64,000 nt of DNA from DATAEE01 sp036258175 (lineage in GTDB: Bacteria > Acidobacteriota > Vicinamibacteria > Vicinamibacterales > 2-12-FULL-66-21), in the NCBI GenBank assembly GCA_036258175.1, contig DATAEE010000300.1, positions 62,001 to 126,000 on the forward strand. The letters are read 5' to 3'. Position numbers and translations under genes: made by a program. This document shows positions 52,093 to 61,506 of the stretch, piece by piece (the stretch's first letter is position 1; every line of letters begins with the position of its first letter). Below the pieces are notes generated by a model. The model searched no databases. It was given only the letters and a program-made list of their open reading frames with translations, and had not been told where the DNA came from.

Positions 52093-53218
52093 CGAGAGCA
52101 GCGACCCGGGACTCGACCTGCGCGTAGAGGCCGGTCGTCTGCGCCACCATTCGTGCGATCGTGAAGTCGGTCGAGACGCGCGCGCGTCCTTCGCGGCCCA
52201 TTCTACTCCTCAGTTCTGGATCTTTGAGCAGCTTCACGATCGCATCTCGAAGCGGCGGCACTTCACCGGGACGGACGACGAGCCCCGTACGGCCATGCTG
52301 ATTGACCCACGGCACGCCCGTCGGCACCGACGTGCTCACGACCGGCTTCCCCGCCGCCATCGCTTCGAGCTGCACGAGGCCGAACGCCTCGGCGCGCGTC
52401 ACCGACGGCAGCACGAAGAGATCGCACGCCTGATAGAGCGCGCTCATCCGGCGATCGTCGACGTCGCCGAGAAAAACCGCGCGGCCGGCCAGCCCGAGGT
52501 CTGCGGCGAGCTCCTCGAGCGCCGCGCGCCGGGGGCCATCCCCCACGAGCAGCGTCGTCGCGTCCACGCCGACGAGGGCCCGAAGCAGGACGTCGACGCC
52601 TTTGTAGTCGACCATGCGGCCGACGAAGAGGACCAGCGGTCCCGGGTAACGCTGACGGAGCGCTTCCGCCTCCGGCGAGGTATCGGGCGCCGGCTCCAGC
52701 CGCGCGGCATCCAGCCCGAAGGGAATGACGACGCACTTGTTGCGGAACTCGCGGAGAGCGGCCGCCTGGTTCGCGAGCGACGGCGACGAAACGATGATCC
52801 GTGCGGCCCGTTTGAGCGCAAAGCGCAGGAACGGGCGGTAGATGAGATTGTACCGCCACTTCGGACGCACCACTTCACTGTGGAACCAGACGAGCAGCGG
52901 CGCGCGGGGCCGAACGAGGAAGTACGACACCAGTGCGATCGGGTTCGGCTCGTGGATGACGATCACGTCCTTCTGCGCGCGAGCCAGCCAGAGCGGAAAC
53001 GACGGGCACACCTGGACCGCGCCGACTCGCCCGATGCTGCCGACGCGCGTAATCGGCACGCCGTTCAGCGATTCGTGCGCGGTTCGCGCGCTCGCGGTAT
53101 GCGCGACGAGCACGCGGCTGTCAGCCATCTCGCGCTCTCCTTCGCAAAGGAGCTGGAGCATCCGCTCCATCCCGCCGCTGACCGGCGGGTAGAACTTTCC
53201 GACGTGCAGGATCCTCAT
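52076..53218 (-). CDS. Glycosyltransferase family 4
   Basis: 380 aa from ATG 53218 with GGAGG 6 nt upstream and ATGA overlap with the previous gene. The GT-B start ILHVGKFYPPVSGGMERML, VLFVGRMVDYKGVDVLLRAL between the domains, and the nucleotide-sugar E-x7-E motif EAFGLVQLEAMAAGKPVV are present. A cytoplasmic retaining transferase of the EPS repeat unit; sugar unknown. Confidence 0.9.
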   Translation of the reverse strand: MRILHVGKFYPPVSGGMERMLQLLCEGEREMADSRVLVAHTASARTAHESLNGVPITRVGSIGRVGAVQVCPSFPLWLARAQKDVIVIHEPNPIALVSYFLVRPRAPLLVWFHSEVVRPKWRYNLIYRPFLRFALKRAARIIVSSPSLANQAAALREFRNKCVVIPFGLDAARLEPAPDTSPEAEALRQRYPGPLVLFVGRMVDYKGVDVLLRALVGVDATTLLVGDGPRRAALEELAADLGLAGRAVFLGDVDDRRMSALYQACDLFVLPSVTRAEAFGLVQLEAMAAGKPVVSTSVPTGVPWVNQHGRTGLVVRPGEVPPLRDAIVKLLKDPELRSRMGREGRARVSTDFTIARMVAQTTGLYAQVESRVAALDEARV

Positions 53219-54396
53219 GCGTGGCCTCCGGCCAGCTGTTCGTAGATATCTATCATCCGCTGAGCGTACGCATCCCATGTAAAGCCGGCCGCCTGCGCGA
53301 GCCCGGCTGCCTGCCGCGCGGCCCACGCCGCCGGCGACCGGGTCTTCTCCGCGGCGAGCACGGTCACGGTGTCCACCCACTCGTGATCGTTGCCATGGGC
53401 GCAATAGGTCGCGGCGTGTCCTCCCGCCTCGCGGAGCACAGGCAGATCGCTCGCCACCACGATGGCGCCGCACGCCATCGCCTCGACGATCGGCAGCCCG
53501 AAGCCCTCCCGGAGGGAGGGCAGCAGAACGAGCCGCGCGCGGCGGTACAGCTCGGCCACGATCGGACGCGGCTGGAACGGCACCTCGACGATGGCGTCCT
53601 CGATCCCGAGCCTCACCGCGAGGGCGCGCTGGGCCGGCGTCAACGATCCGCCCACCTGAATGAGGCGCACGGGGTGCCGGCTCCGAATGCCGGCGACCAC
53701 GCGCAGCAACAACCCTATGTTCTTGCGCGGGATCGTGCTGCCCACGTGCAGCAGGTCGATCGTCTCGGCGTCTGCTTGACCGAGACCCGCCGAGACGACC
53801 GCCGCCGCCTGTCCGTCGGGCTGCGCCGAGAAATCGGGATGGACGCCGTTTGGCACGACCGCGAGCCGATCCTCCGCGACGAGGTCGTAATCCAGTATGG
53901 CGTCACGCGTCGCGGCGCTGTCGCACGTGACCCGCGCCGCTCGGCGAAAGCCATCGAGTATCCGGCGGGTCATCGCGCGAAACGCCGCCGATCGGCGTTC
54001 CATCGATGGATGGAGCACGCTCCGGAACGTGTCCAGATCGTGGCACGTGACGACGGTCCTGTCGGCCGGCAGCTCCCGGACGAGATGCGAGTAGCTGTGA
54101 TCCACGACATGAAAAATGTCGAAGCCATCTCGCGCGTCCCGAAGCCATCGCGGGTAGTCGACGAGCCTGTTCGTCATCCGATCGAATGTGAAGGCCGCTC
54201 GCGCACGGCCCGCGAGCGGCACCGCCGTCGCGCGGCGCCGGAAGGGCGCCTGGAGCCGGACCCCCTCCACGTCGCGTCCCTGTTGGCCGAGACGCTCGAC
54301 GAGCATCTCGGCGACGAGGTCCATGCTCGGCCATCGCTCTTCCGCGAGATCGCAGACGACGCCGACGCGCAGAGGAGGACGGCCGTTCAGACCCAT
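53215..54396 (-). CDS. Glycosyltransferase family 4
   Basis: 393 aa from ATG 54396, which overlaps the previous gene's end by 10 nt. N-domain: LRVGVVCDLAEERWPSMDL and FDIFHVVDHSYSHLV. C-domain: DLLHVGSTIPRKNIGLLLRV and the E-x7-E motif EGFGLPIVEAMACGAIVV. Longer in-frame extensions are shadow coding of the next gene. Acceptor and donor cannot be read from sequence. Confidence 0.88.
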   Translation of the reverse strand: MGLNGRPPLRVGVVCDLAEERWPSMDLVAEMLVERLGQQGRDVEGVRLQAPFRRRATAVPLAGRARAAFTFDRMTNRLVDYPRWLRDARDGFDIFHVVDHSYSHLVRELPADRTVVTCHDLDTFRSVLHPSMERRSAAFRAMTRRILDGFRRAARVTCDSAATRDAILDYDLVAEDRLAVVPNGVHPDFSAQPDGQAAAVVSAGLGQADAETIDLLHVGSTIPRKNIGLLLRVVAGIRSRHPVRLIQVGGSLTPAQRALAVRLGIEDAIVEVPFQPRPIVAELYRRARLVLLPSLREGFGLPIVEAMACGAIVVASDLPVLREAGGHAATYCAHGNDHEWVDTVTVLAAEKTRSPAAWAARQAAGLAQAAGFTWDAYAQRMIDIYEQLAGGHA

Positions 54397-55022
54397 ACCA
54401 ACCCGATGCCCATGCCGAACCCGTCCTGGCTGTCCACGTCGAGAATTGACTCGGTTCGCGCACGCCCAGCGAGCTCGGCCCACAGCCGGTGCACCTCGGA
54501 CGCCGGACGGCTCCGATCGGACACGATGTCGTGCAGCGCGATCAGGCCGCCGCGGCGGACCAGCGACCCGTATCGCTCGTAGTCGGTACGCACGGCGTCG
54601 TAACGGTGGTCGCCGTCGATGAAGAGAAAATCGATCGAACTCCCCTGCAGGTGGCCCTGGATCTCGGCAAGCGTCTCGGGCGCGTTCGAATCGGCCTGGA
54701 CGCAGATCAATTTCTGTTTGCCGGAGACGAACGCCCCAAACACGTCCGCGCCGGGCCCGGTCGGCAGATCCACGCTGATGAGCACGGCGTCCGGGGCTGC
54801 GAGCTTCGACCAGCAGAACAACGTTCCGCCGAGATGGGTCCCGATCTCGACGACAACGCGCGGCCGAAGCTCTCGAACGCGGCGTGCGAGCGTCATGAGC
54901 TCGAACGAGCGCTGGAGCGCCCGATGCGTCACGATCGCCGTTCGGGCGAGCTGATAATCGGCACACCCGCCGGCGACGCATGCCGCCGCGATCCTGGCTC
55001 GCTTGCGCAGGCCGTCCAACAT
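54387..55022 (-). CDS. CmcI-like methyltransferase/hydroxylase-type protein
   Basis: 211 aa from ATG 55022 (TGATG with the previous gene). RVVVEIGTHLGGTLFCWSKL is motif I, VLISVDLPTG the acidic beta-2 end and IDFLFIDGDHRYDAVRTDYE the motif seen in the cephalosporin hydroxylase (CmcI)/class I methyltransferase group; LIALHDIV follows. In glycan loci members usually methylate sugars. The exact reaction is unknown. Confidence 0.75.
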   Translation of the reverse strand: MLDGLRKRARIAAACVAGGCADYQLARTAIVTHRALQRSFELMTLARRVRELRPRVVVEIGTHLGGTLFCWSKLAAPDAVLISVDLPTGPGADVFGAFVSGKQKLICVQADSNAPETLAEIQGHLQGSSIDFLFIDGDHRYDAVRTDYERYGSLVRRGGLIALHDIVSDRSRPASEVHRLWAELAGRARTESILDVDSQDGFGMGIGLVWV

Positions 55023-56152
55023 CACTGATTTCTCAAGCCCTCGAAAAAGACCAGATGCTCGGCCGCGATGCGGGGCCATGCATACCGCTCCGCTCGCGCG
55101 CGGCCGGCAGCTGCCAGCTCAGCGCGGCGCGTGCGGTTCTCGAGCATCGACTCGATAGCAGACGCCCAGGCGGCCACGTTGGTTTCAGACAACAGCACAC
55201 CGGCACCATCGACCACGTGCGGAATCTCGCCGCTCTCGCTCGCCAGAACGGGTACACCACAGGCGAACCCCTCGACGAGCATGCGTCCGAACTGCTCTCG
55301 CCACCGCGTCGTCGTCTGGCTCGGCGCGCAGAGCAGATCCATCGCGTTGAGGTGGGCGGGCACGTCCGCGTGGCGCACACTCGTCGCAATGCGCACCCGG
55401 TCCCCGTACCGGCTCGCCCACTGTCGCAGGTCAGGCTCCAGCGGCCCGCCGCCCACGAAGAGAGCGCGCCACGGTCGTCGGATGCCGTCGAGCGCGGCGG
55501 TCAGAATCCCCAATCCTTTTTCTGGTACGAAGCGGCCCAGAAACCCCACGACCGGAATATCGTCCGTGGGCCATCCGAGCGTAGTGCGGACCGAGCGGCG
55601 CGCCGCAGAGTCCGGCCGGAAGAGCTCGAGGTCCACGCCGGGCGGGATGACCTGGTGCGGCCGCCCGGCGTAGCCGGGCCTGGACTCAAGGGCCGTCTGC
55701 GCCGTCCGGCCGAACGCAATCCAGCCGTTCGCGCGCCGCATCGCGCGGCGTTCGAACCAGCCGAGCGGGAACGGATACCGCTTTGCGATGTTCTGGAACG
55801 TCGCGAAGACCAGCGTCGCCGATCGCGGCGCCCAGCGCGCAATCTGGTCGGCCGCGAGCACGTACGGCTCTTCCCAGCAGTGAATGACGTCCCAAGGCCC
55901 GTCGAGGAGCGCGCGAAGGTCGGACCCGTACCCCATCACGTGAGGCCAGCGGGAGCGACGCACGGCGACTGGAACGATCCGGCAGCCCTCATTCGGCGCC
56001 TGTTCGAGCGCAATCGGACCGAGGTCGCCCGCGTACGACTTCGGAGCCGCAGCGACGACTTCCCACGAACCGCCGCGCGCCATCTCGGCGGCGAGCCGCC
56101 GGTTGAGCGCAACGACATACGAGTGGGCAATCGTCAGGAGGCGGCGCGCCAC
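55022..56152 (-). CDS. Glycosyltransferase family 4
   Basis: 376 aa from GTG 56152 (GGAGG only 3 nt upstream). DVIHCWEEPYVLAAD, VVGFLGRFVPEKGLGILTAAL and the E-x7-E motif EQFGRMLVEGFACGVPVL identify a GT-B retaining enzyme. The last part (LVFFEGLRNQ) overlaps the next gene start by 1 nt. Confidence 0.88.
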   Translation of the reverse strand: MARRLLTIAHSYVVALNRRLAAEMARGGSWEVVAAAPKSYAGDLGPIALEQAPNEGCRIVPVAVRRSRWPHVMGYGSDLRALLDGPWDVIHCWEEPYVLAADQIARWAPRSATLVFATFQNIAKRYPFPLGWFERRAMRRANGWIAFGRTAQTALESRPGYAGRPHQVIPPGVDLELFRPDSAARRSVRTTLGWPTDDIPVVGFLGRFVPEKGLGILTAALDGIRRPWRALFVGGGPLEPDLRQWASRYGDRVRIATSVRHADVPAHLNAMDLLCAPSQTTTRWREQFGRMLVEGFACGVPVLASESGEIPHVVDGAGVLLSETNVAAWASAIESMLENRTRRAELAAAGRARAERYAWPRIAAEHLVFFEGLRNQ

Positions 56153-56185
56153 GAACCTCCAGTCGCGCGTTCGAACAGGTGCGCG

Positions 56186-57106
56186 TTAGCTCGCATCAGC
56201 CACTTGAACGTTCGTCAACCGCGGGGGCGACGCCCGCAACGCGCGCCAGCGGCGGATCGTCGCGCGTTTCACGGGACGCCGGTGGCGGCGCACGTCACCG
56301 AGCTGGGCGGCCAGCTCGCGCAGAATCCAGAACACGCCGCCGCGGTCCACGATCTTCCCCGCGCGACGCATTCGGAAGTACCGAGCAAGGCGAGCGGGCA
56401 GGAGCCACATCACCCGCGTCAGCGGCTCGTTGTAAAGCGCGCTCAGGCAATCGTTGCGGATCACATAACGCAGCCAGAGCGTCTGATCGCGTCCAACCGG
56501 ATCGGCCAGATGGCCGACGCGGGCGCCAGGAAGGTACGCGACGCGATACCCCGCGTCGAGCAGACGCAGGCAGAACTCCTTCTCCTCACCGTAGAACCGG
56601 AGGCTGTCGCGATAGCCGCCGAGCGCCAGTGAGATATCGCGGCGGAGCACGTGCGCAAACCCGATGAACGACGGCACGAAGCAGGGGTAGGCGGCGGCGG
56701 CCGGCTGCATGGCCGCGGGCCACGGGCGTCCGTCGGCTTCGGCCTGCGCGAAACCGACGGCGGCGATCGACGTGTCGTGCCGCATCACGTCGAGCGCCTC
56801 CGCGATGCTTTCGCGACTGAGGATCTGCGTGTCGTCGTCGAGAAGTAGCACAAAGGGTGCGACAGCACGCTGGATGAGACGGTTCCGGCCGACGATGTAA
56901 CCGGGAGCCGACGCGTCACGCAGGATCGTCACGCGTCCGGTTAGCGCCGTTGGAATCTTCACCGCGGCCGCCGGCTCGGAGGCGTCATCGAAGATCACTA
57001 CTTCCTCGATCAGATCGGCTGCAAGCGCAAGGGATGCGACGCACGCGTTCAGCGACTCGGGCCGGTTCCGCGTCGTGATGCCCACCGACACTGGACGAAG
57101 GCTCAT
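56186..57106 (-). CDS. Glycosyltransferase family 2
   Basis: 306 aa. GT-A fold: VSVGITTRNRPESLNACVAS, VVIFDDASEP, the DxD-like LLLDDDTQI, FYGEEKEFCLRLLDAGYRVAYLPGA (the ED motif with acid base). An inverting transferase, cytoplasmic side. Starts with ATGA overlapping the previous stop. Confidence 0.9.
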   Translation of the reverse strand: MSLRPVSVGITTRNRPESLNACVASLALAADLIEEVVIFDDASEPAAAVKIPTALTGRVTILRDASAPGYIVGRNRLIQRAVAPFVLLLDDDTQILSRESIAEALDVMRHDTSIAAVGFAQAEADGRPWPAAMQPAAAAYPCFVPSFIGFAHVLRRDISLALGGYRDSLRFYGEEKEFCLRLLDAGYRVAYLPGARVGHLADPVGRDQTLWLRYVIRNDCLSALYNEPLTRVMWLLPARLARYFRMRRAGKIVDRGGVFWILRELAAQLGDVRRHRRPVKRATIRRWRALRASPPRLTNVQVADAS

Positions 57107-58299
57107 ACGGGCTGCGCCGTCTTCCGAAGGTCGACGCCGACCGGTACGACTCCGCAGGCCTGGTCGTACGCCTGGAGGGTTTGGCGCGCGGCGGCGTCCC
57201 AGGACAGGCCGTCAACTGCCCGGAATGCCGCCTCCGCGAAGCGCATGCGCTCGGACCCGTCGCCCATCAGGCGCCGGACGGAGCATGCGATTGCATCGGG
57301 GTCGCGTGGAGCGACGATGAGCCCGCTCTCGCTGTCGCGCACCAGCGCCGGCGCCACACCTACCGGTGTGGCAACGACAGGCAAACGCTGGCTCATCGCT
57401 TCAGGCACGACGAGGCCGAATCCTTCGTATGTCGAGCACATCACCAGGAGGTCGTGCCTGCGGTACTGCCGCAACACTTCGTCTTCCGCCGCACGATCGA
57501 GAACAGTAACCGCGTGCCGGCAGCCAGGATCGAACGCCGCGCGTATTACTTCCGCCGGGTGGCCGCCACCGAGGATCGTCAGCGGCGGCGCGACTCCATC
57601 TGCCGCGAGGATTCGCCAGGCGGCAGCCAGATACGGGGCACCTTTGACCGTATCCCACGAACCGCAGAACAGCACGCCTGCGCCACGCGCAGCATCCGTC
57701 GGAGGTGCCGTCAGAAAGCTTTCCGGCAGGCCGTGGCCGATAACGTCGATGGCGTCGGGTGATTTCCATCGCTGCGTGACGACGAACGCACGGTCCTCAT
57801 CGTTGATGAGGATGAGACGGTCGCAGGCGGCGATCGCGCGACGCACTTGCCGAAGCCGGACCGCGGGATACCAGATCCGCCGCGGCCACGGCTTCGACAC
57901 GAGGCCTTCGCGCGCGTCCTCGAGCAGACGCGCATAGTTGCGGTGCTCGAGCCCGTTCGAGCGGCTGACGAACGCGGCGCCCGCCGCGACGCCCCGCGAA
58001 CGCAACGCGCGAAACGCCGCTCCCTCTGCACCTGCGATGTCGATGACGTCGTATGGACCATCCGTACGGAACGCGCATTCGATGCCGCGCACCGTGAGTG
58101 ATGGTGCGAGGAGATCGCGCGCATGGCGCTGTTTAGGCCAAGATCCCAGGTCGTTCGCAAAGAGCGCGTCGCAATGGTGACCGAGCCGCACGAACGCCTT
58201 TCGCAGCTCGTGCGGTACCTTCGACGATCCCAGCGTCGAATCGTCCGGAAAGTCGCATACGAGCAGGATGCGCATCGATCGTCGTTCGTTCGAAGTCAT
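57103..58299 (-). CDS. Glycosyltransferase family 4
   Basis: 398 aa from ATG 58299 (TGATG overlap). RILLVCDFPDDSTLGSSKVP at the start, GVLFCGSWDTVKGAPYLAAAW and the E-x7-E motif EGFGLVVPEAMSQRLPVV in the C-domain. A start at MRILLVC (58275) would drop 8 residues and is possible. Confidence 0.85.
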   Translation of the reverse strand: MTSNERRSMRILLVCDFPDDSTLGSSKVPHELRKAFVRLGHHCDALFANDLGSWPKQRHARDLLAPSLTVRGIECAFRTDGPYDVIDIAGAEGAAFRALRSRGVAAGAAFVSRSNGLEHRNYARLLEDAREGLVSKPWPRRIWYPAVRLRQVRRAIAACDRLILINDEDRAFVVTQRWKSPDAIDVIGHGLPESFLTAPPTDAARGAGVLFCGSWDTVKGAPYLAAAWRILAADGVAPPLTILGGGHPAEVIRAAFDPGCRHAVTVLDRAAEDEVLRQYRRHDLLVMCSTYEGFGLVVPEAMSQRLPVVATPVGVAPALVRDSESGLIVAPRDPDAIACSVRRLMGDGSERMRFAEAAFRAVDGLSWDAAARQTLQAYDQACGVVPVGVDLRKTAQPV

Positions 58300-60269
58300 C
58301 ACGCCGCGGGTTCGCTCGCGAGGTATCGAACCCAGCCCTTGAGGCGGCGGCTCGCCTGCACGGCACGGGCAAATGCGGACGGACGCCACACGAACGTGTC
58401 CTCCGCGATCGCCGCCGTCCGATCGAGTCCCCTGCCCTGGGCAATCTCTTTCGAGAGCAGATCGTGATAGCGGCACCACAGCGAAAAATATGGCGCGTCG
58501 AGAGCGCTGAGGTACTGGATGTATTGCGCGAACGGGCTCGACAGCCAGGCGGTGTCGTGGCGCTCGTGGGTCAAGGCGCCGTGCGAGTACACGAACGACG
58601 CCCGGCCGTGGCATGCCGCGATCGCGGAATACACACAATCCCAGACCGGCTCGCCGAGCAGATACGGTCGAAACCGGCGATGGTTGGAGAGCCACCAGTA
58701 AGCGTTGACAGCAAACCCGTCCATGCCGGATATCAGAATTTCGGACGGCCGGCCGCCGCCTACGTCGGTGCGGGCCAGCATGTAGGCGTCTGCGCCTCCA
58801 GCAGCGATCCGCGACAGCGCTGCTGACGACAACGCCGTGTCGGCGTTGAGGTAGGCAAAATGCGAACAGCCTTCCTCAATGGCACGCCGCGCCAGGACGT
58901 CGAACACCTCCGACGCGATCGGTTTGCGATGGCCGGATCGGCCACTCACTTTGTTCGAATCGAGGTCGAGCGCGCGCAGCGTCTCGAAGCCACTCACCTC
59001 GACCGCCGGCGCCTCCGCTGACCTGAATTGCAGGTTCACGCACCGGACGCCGTCCAGTGCCGCGAGAGCGCTGAGCGCGGTTCCCTGGCGCCGTTCGCCC
59101 TCTCCCGTCGCCGGATACGCATGAACGCCGACAAGCACGGAGCGATCGCCCGGGCCGCCACACAGCGCGTTGACCGTGCGCTCCATGCCAAAGTGGCGTT
59201 CGTAGAACTCGCGACCCGCGGCGCCGAGCGTGCGGCGGCGTGAGGGGTCGCGCACGAGTTTCTGACACGAATCAACGATCGCGACCGCATCCCCTGCAGG
59301 CGCCAGCACGAGTGCCTCGCCCGCCTCTCGCCAGAGGCGCTCGGACCACATTCCCAGCGTGGTCACCGTCGGCACGCCACAGGCCAGCGACGCCATCAGC
59401 GACGTCCGCCGCGTCGTCGCGCCGTCGGGATACGGCTGAACGAGAACGTCGCAGGCGCGCAGATGGCTGCCGATGCGATCGGCTGGCACCTCGCCACTCG
59501 CGACGATGCGGCCGGCGTGTTGCGGCAACGCCTCGCACCATCGCTCTCTGAAACGCTCGCTGTTGCGCCCGATGAGGAACACGGTCACATCGGGAATCGC
59601 AGGAAGCAGCGCGCCGAGAACGCGTTCCAGTTCCGCAGCCACATCGTCCGGGTAGCTCCCGAAGTGGCCGACGACGAGCGTGCGTTCATCCGGTGCGAGG
59701 CTCGCGCGGATCCGCGCGGTGCTGGCCGGATCGGTTGGCGGAACGACGGTTGCCGGGATTGGCAGAGAGACGAACGGATGACGGGCCGGAGCGTAGCGCG
59801 AAAGCAGTTTCTCCCACGACGACGTGGACAGATACGTGATGCGGCTGGATGAGAGCAACAGCGCCGCCATGAGACGGTGCACGAGCGCCAGCAGATTACG
59901 ACCGAGAGATTGGCGGCCGAAGTAGAAGAAGGGCTCGTGGAACATCACGCGGACATCGTCTTTGCAGCGCCACGCGCGCAGCAGAAGCCATGCGCATAGC
60001 AGGACGTTCGCGCCGCGCATGCCGAACGCGTTTGGCGCGTACTGCACGAGCACGATCGGTTCGGCGCCCGCGGCGCGTGACGCATCGATGCCGCAGCCGA
60101 TCGCGCGCAATCCGGAAACCCCAAACCGTGCCAGCCTCTCCGGAGGCGACCAGACGTGCACCTCTTCCCCGCGCGCACGCAGCGTGTCGACGAGCCGACC
60201 CGTGTAATCCGAGATCCCGCCCGGCTGCGGCGGGTGCTCTCCAGTGACGATGTGCCAGGTGCGCGGCAA
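58299..60269 (-). CDS. Two-domain glycosyltransferase (GT4 plus uncharacterised domain)
   Basis: 656 aa from TTG 60269. Residues 1 to about 370 form a GT-B enzyme: TWHIVTGEHPPQPGGISDYT, VVGHFGSYPDD, CDVLVQPYPDGATTRRTSLM in the donor domain. The last 280 residues are a separate globular part with FAYLNADTALSSAAL, GADAYMLARTD and VWDCVYSAIAACHG; the pattern of a chain containing LNADT suggests a degenerate GT-A fold, but I cannot assign it. The start is unusual (TTG, no Shine-Dalgarno sequence) and follows a heptamer repeat. Confidence 0.78.
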   Translation of the reverse strand: MPRTWHIVTGEHPPQPGGISDYTGRLVDTLRARGEEVHVWSPPERLARFGVSGLRAIGCGIDASRAAGAEPIVLVQYAPNAFGMRGANVLLCAWLLLRAWRCKDDVRVMFHEPFFYFGRQSLGRNLLALVHRLMAALLLSSSRITYLSTSSWEKLLSRYAPARHPFVSLPIPATVVPPTDPASTARIRASLAPDERTLVVGHFGSYPDDVAAELERVLGALLPAIPDVTVFLIGRNSERFRERWCEALPQHAGRIVASGEVPADRIGSHLRACDVLVQPYPDGATTRRTSLMASLACGVPTVTTLGMWSERLWREAGEALVLAPAGDAVAIVDSCQKLVRDPSRRRTLGAAGREFYERHFGMERTVNALCGGPGDRSVLVGVHAYPATGEGERRQGTALSALAALDGVRCVNLQFRSAEAPAVEVSGFETLRALDLDSNKVSGRSGHRKPIASEVFDVLARRAIEEGCSHFAYLNADTALSSAALSRIAAGGADAYMLARTDVGGGRPSEILISGMDGFAVNAYWWLSNHRRFRPYLLGEPVWDCVYSAIAACHGRASFVYSHGALTHERHDTAWLSSPFAQYIQYLSALDAPYFSLWCRYHDLLSKEIAQGRGLDRTAAIAEDTFVWRPSAFARAVQASRRLKGWVRYLASEPAA

Positions 60270-60283
60270 GTGGGCTTGTTTCA

Positions 60284-60318
60284 GGGACTAGGGACTAGGG
60301 ACTAAGCACCAAGGACTA
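60284..60318 (+). repeat. Heptamer repeat (GGGACTA)n between two glycosyltransferase genes
   Basis: Three perfect GGGACTA units and degenerate ones (AGCACCA, AGGACTA) fill the gap upstream of TTG 60269 and touch the end of the next gene's stop region. It is the same unit as in the ruvA-ruvB gap, on the opposite strand. Confidence 0.7.
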
Positions 60319-61506
60319 CGAACTTGGGCCCCTCGCCAGACGAAGCACGGGCTCCAGACGGTCGAGATGACGTTCCAGAGTCATCCCGGCAGCCTGGCGG
60401 CGCGCACCTTCACCAAGGCGCGCGAGCGTGCGCGGATCCCCGAGGACACGCGCGATCGCCTCCGCGAGCGCGGACGGTTCCGGCCGATCGCTGCGCGCCA
60501 GCAGGCCGGACTCGTTGTCGGTCAACCACTCGCGGATGCCGCCGACGTCGAAGGCGACCGCCGGCACGCCGCATGCGGCCGCCTCGAGACCGGTCAACCC
60601 GAACGGCTCCGGCCAGACGCTGGGCACAGCGAGGAGCGACGCCTCCCGAATCGCTTGGTCCCGCGCGGCCGGCTCGAGCCAGCCGGGGAACGCCGCGTCG
60701 ACACCGAGACGCGCGGCAAGCGCGCGCCACGTCTCGCGTTCGGGTCCATCTCCCGCCATCGTCAATGCCACCCGACGTCCGAGTCGCCGCGACGCGTCGA
60801 CGACGGCTTCAATAAGCAGATCGCCGCCCTTGAGCGGCGTCATCCGGCCCAGAAAGAGGATGCGGTCCGCGCGCTCCAACTGCGTGGCGGTGCCCGCTCC
60901 GATCGACGGCGCAAACAACGGCAGGGCGTGGAGCGAACTGTCTGACACGCCGTTCCGCGCAAACTCGCGGCGCATGTGCTCGCTCGCGACGACAACGGCC
61001 GCGTACCGCGCGAAGAGCCCGCGCTGAGTGCGCGCCCATGCGTACTCGCGCACCATCATGGCGGGGCTCAACCTTCCGCACCGGCGTGGCAGATACATCG
61101 CGAGGCACGGCGCGCCGAACTGACGGTCGCACGGCTGGCGGTGCGGAAACTCGAACGACTTCTGGCCACTGACGCACGTGCCCAGATAGCCGTGCATCAT
61201 CTTGACGACGGGCCAGCGCTCCACGAGCGCCGTTTCGATCTCGAGCGCGCCCATGTTGTGGGAGAAGCAGACGTCCGGCTGCCACGCCTCGGCCTCACTG
61301 AACGCTTGCCCCGTGCCGAGCTCCTGCAGGCCGAACCGCTCGACGCGCGGCCAGGGCACGCCGGCCTTCCGCGACGACGCATTCTGATGAAGGACGGCGA
61401 TTGCGTGCCCGCGCGCCACGAGGCCGCAGGCGACCGAAGCGAGATACGTATCTACGCCACCCGCTTCTTCGATGCCGTCGCTCGCAAGGAGAATCCGCAT
61501 CGTCAT
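60316..61506 (-). CDS. Glycosyltransferase family 4
   Basis: 396 aa. RILLASDGIEEAGGVDTYLASVACG opens a GT-B fold; a Cys-rich insertion (HGYLGTCVSGQ, PCDRQFGAPCLAMYLPRRCG) could bind metal; ILFLGRMTPLKGGDLLIEAV and the E-x7-E motif EPFGLTGLEAAACGVPAV complete the donor site. ATGA overlap with the previous gene. Confidence 0.88.
   Translation of the reverse strand: MTMRILLASDGIEEAGGVDTYLASVACGLVARGHAIAVLHQNASSRKAGVPWPRVERFGLQELGTGQAFSEAEAWQPDVCFSHNMGALEIETALVERWPVVKMMHGYLGTCVSGQKSFEFPHRQPCDRQFGAPCLAMYLPRRCGRLSPAMMVREYAWARTQRGLFARYAAVVVASEHMRREFARNGVSDSSLHALPLFAPSIGAGTATQLERADRILFLGRMTPLKGGDLLIEAVVDASRRLGRRVALTMAGDGPERETWRALAARLGVDAAFPGWLEPAARDQAIREASLLAVPSVWPEPFGLTGLEAAACGVPAVAFDVGGIREWLTDNESGLLARSDRPEPSALAEAIARVLGDPRTLARLGEGARRQAAGMTLERHLDRLEPVLRLARGPSS

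Noticed and set aside
54980..56632. 550-aa plus-strand frame over glycosyltransferase genes
   Set aside because: Shadow frame with Arg/Pro/Ala bias; the minus strand has GT4 and GT2 motifs.
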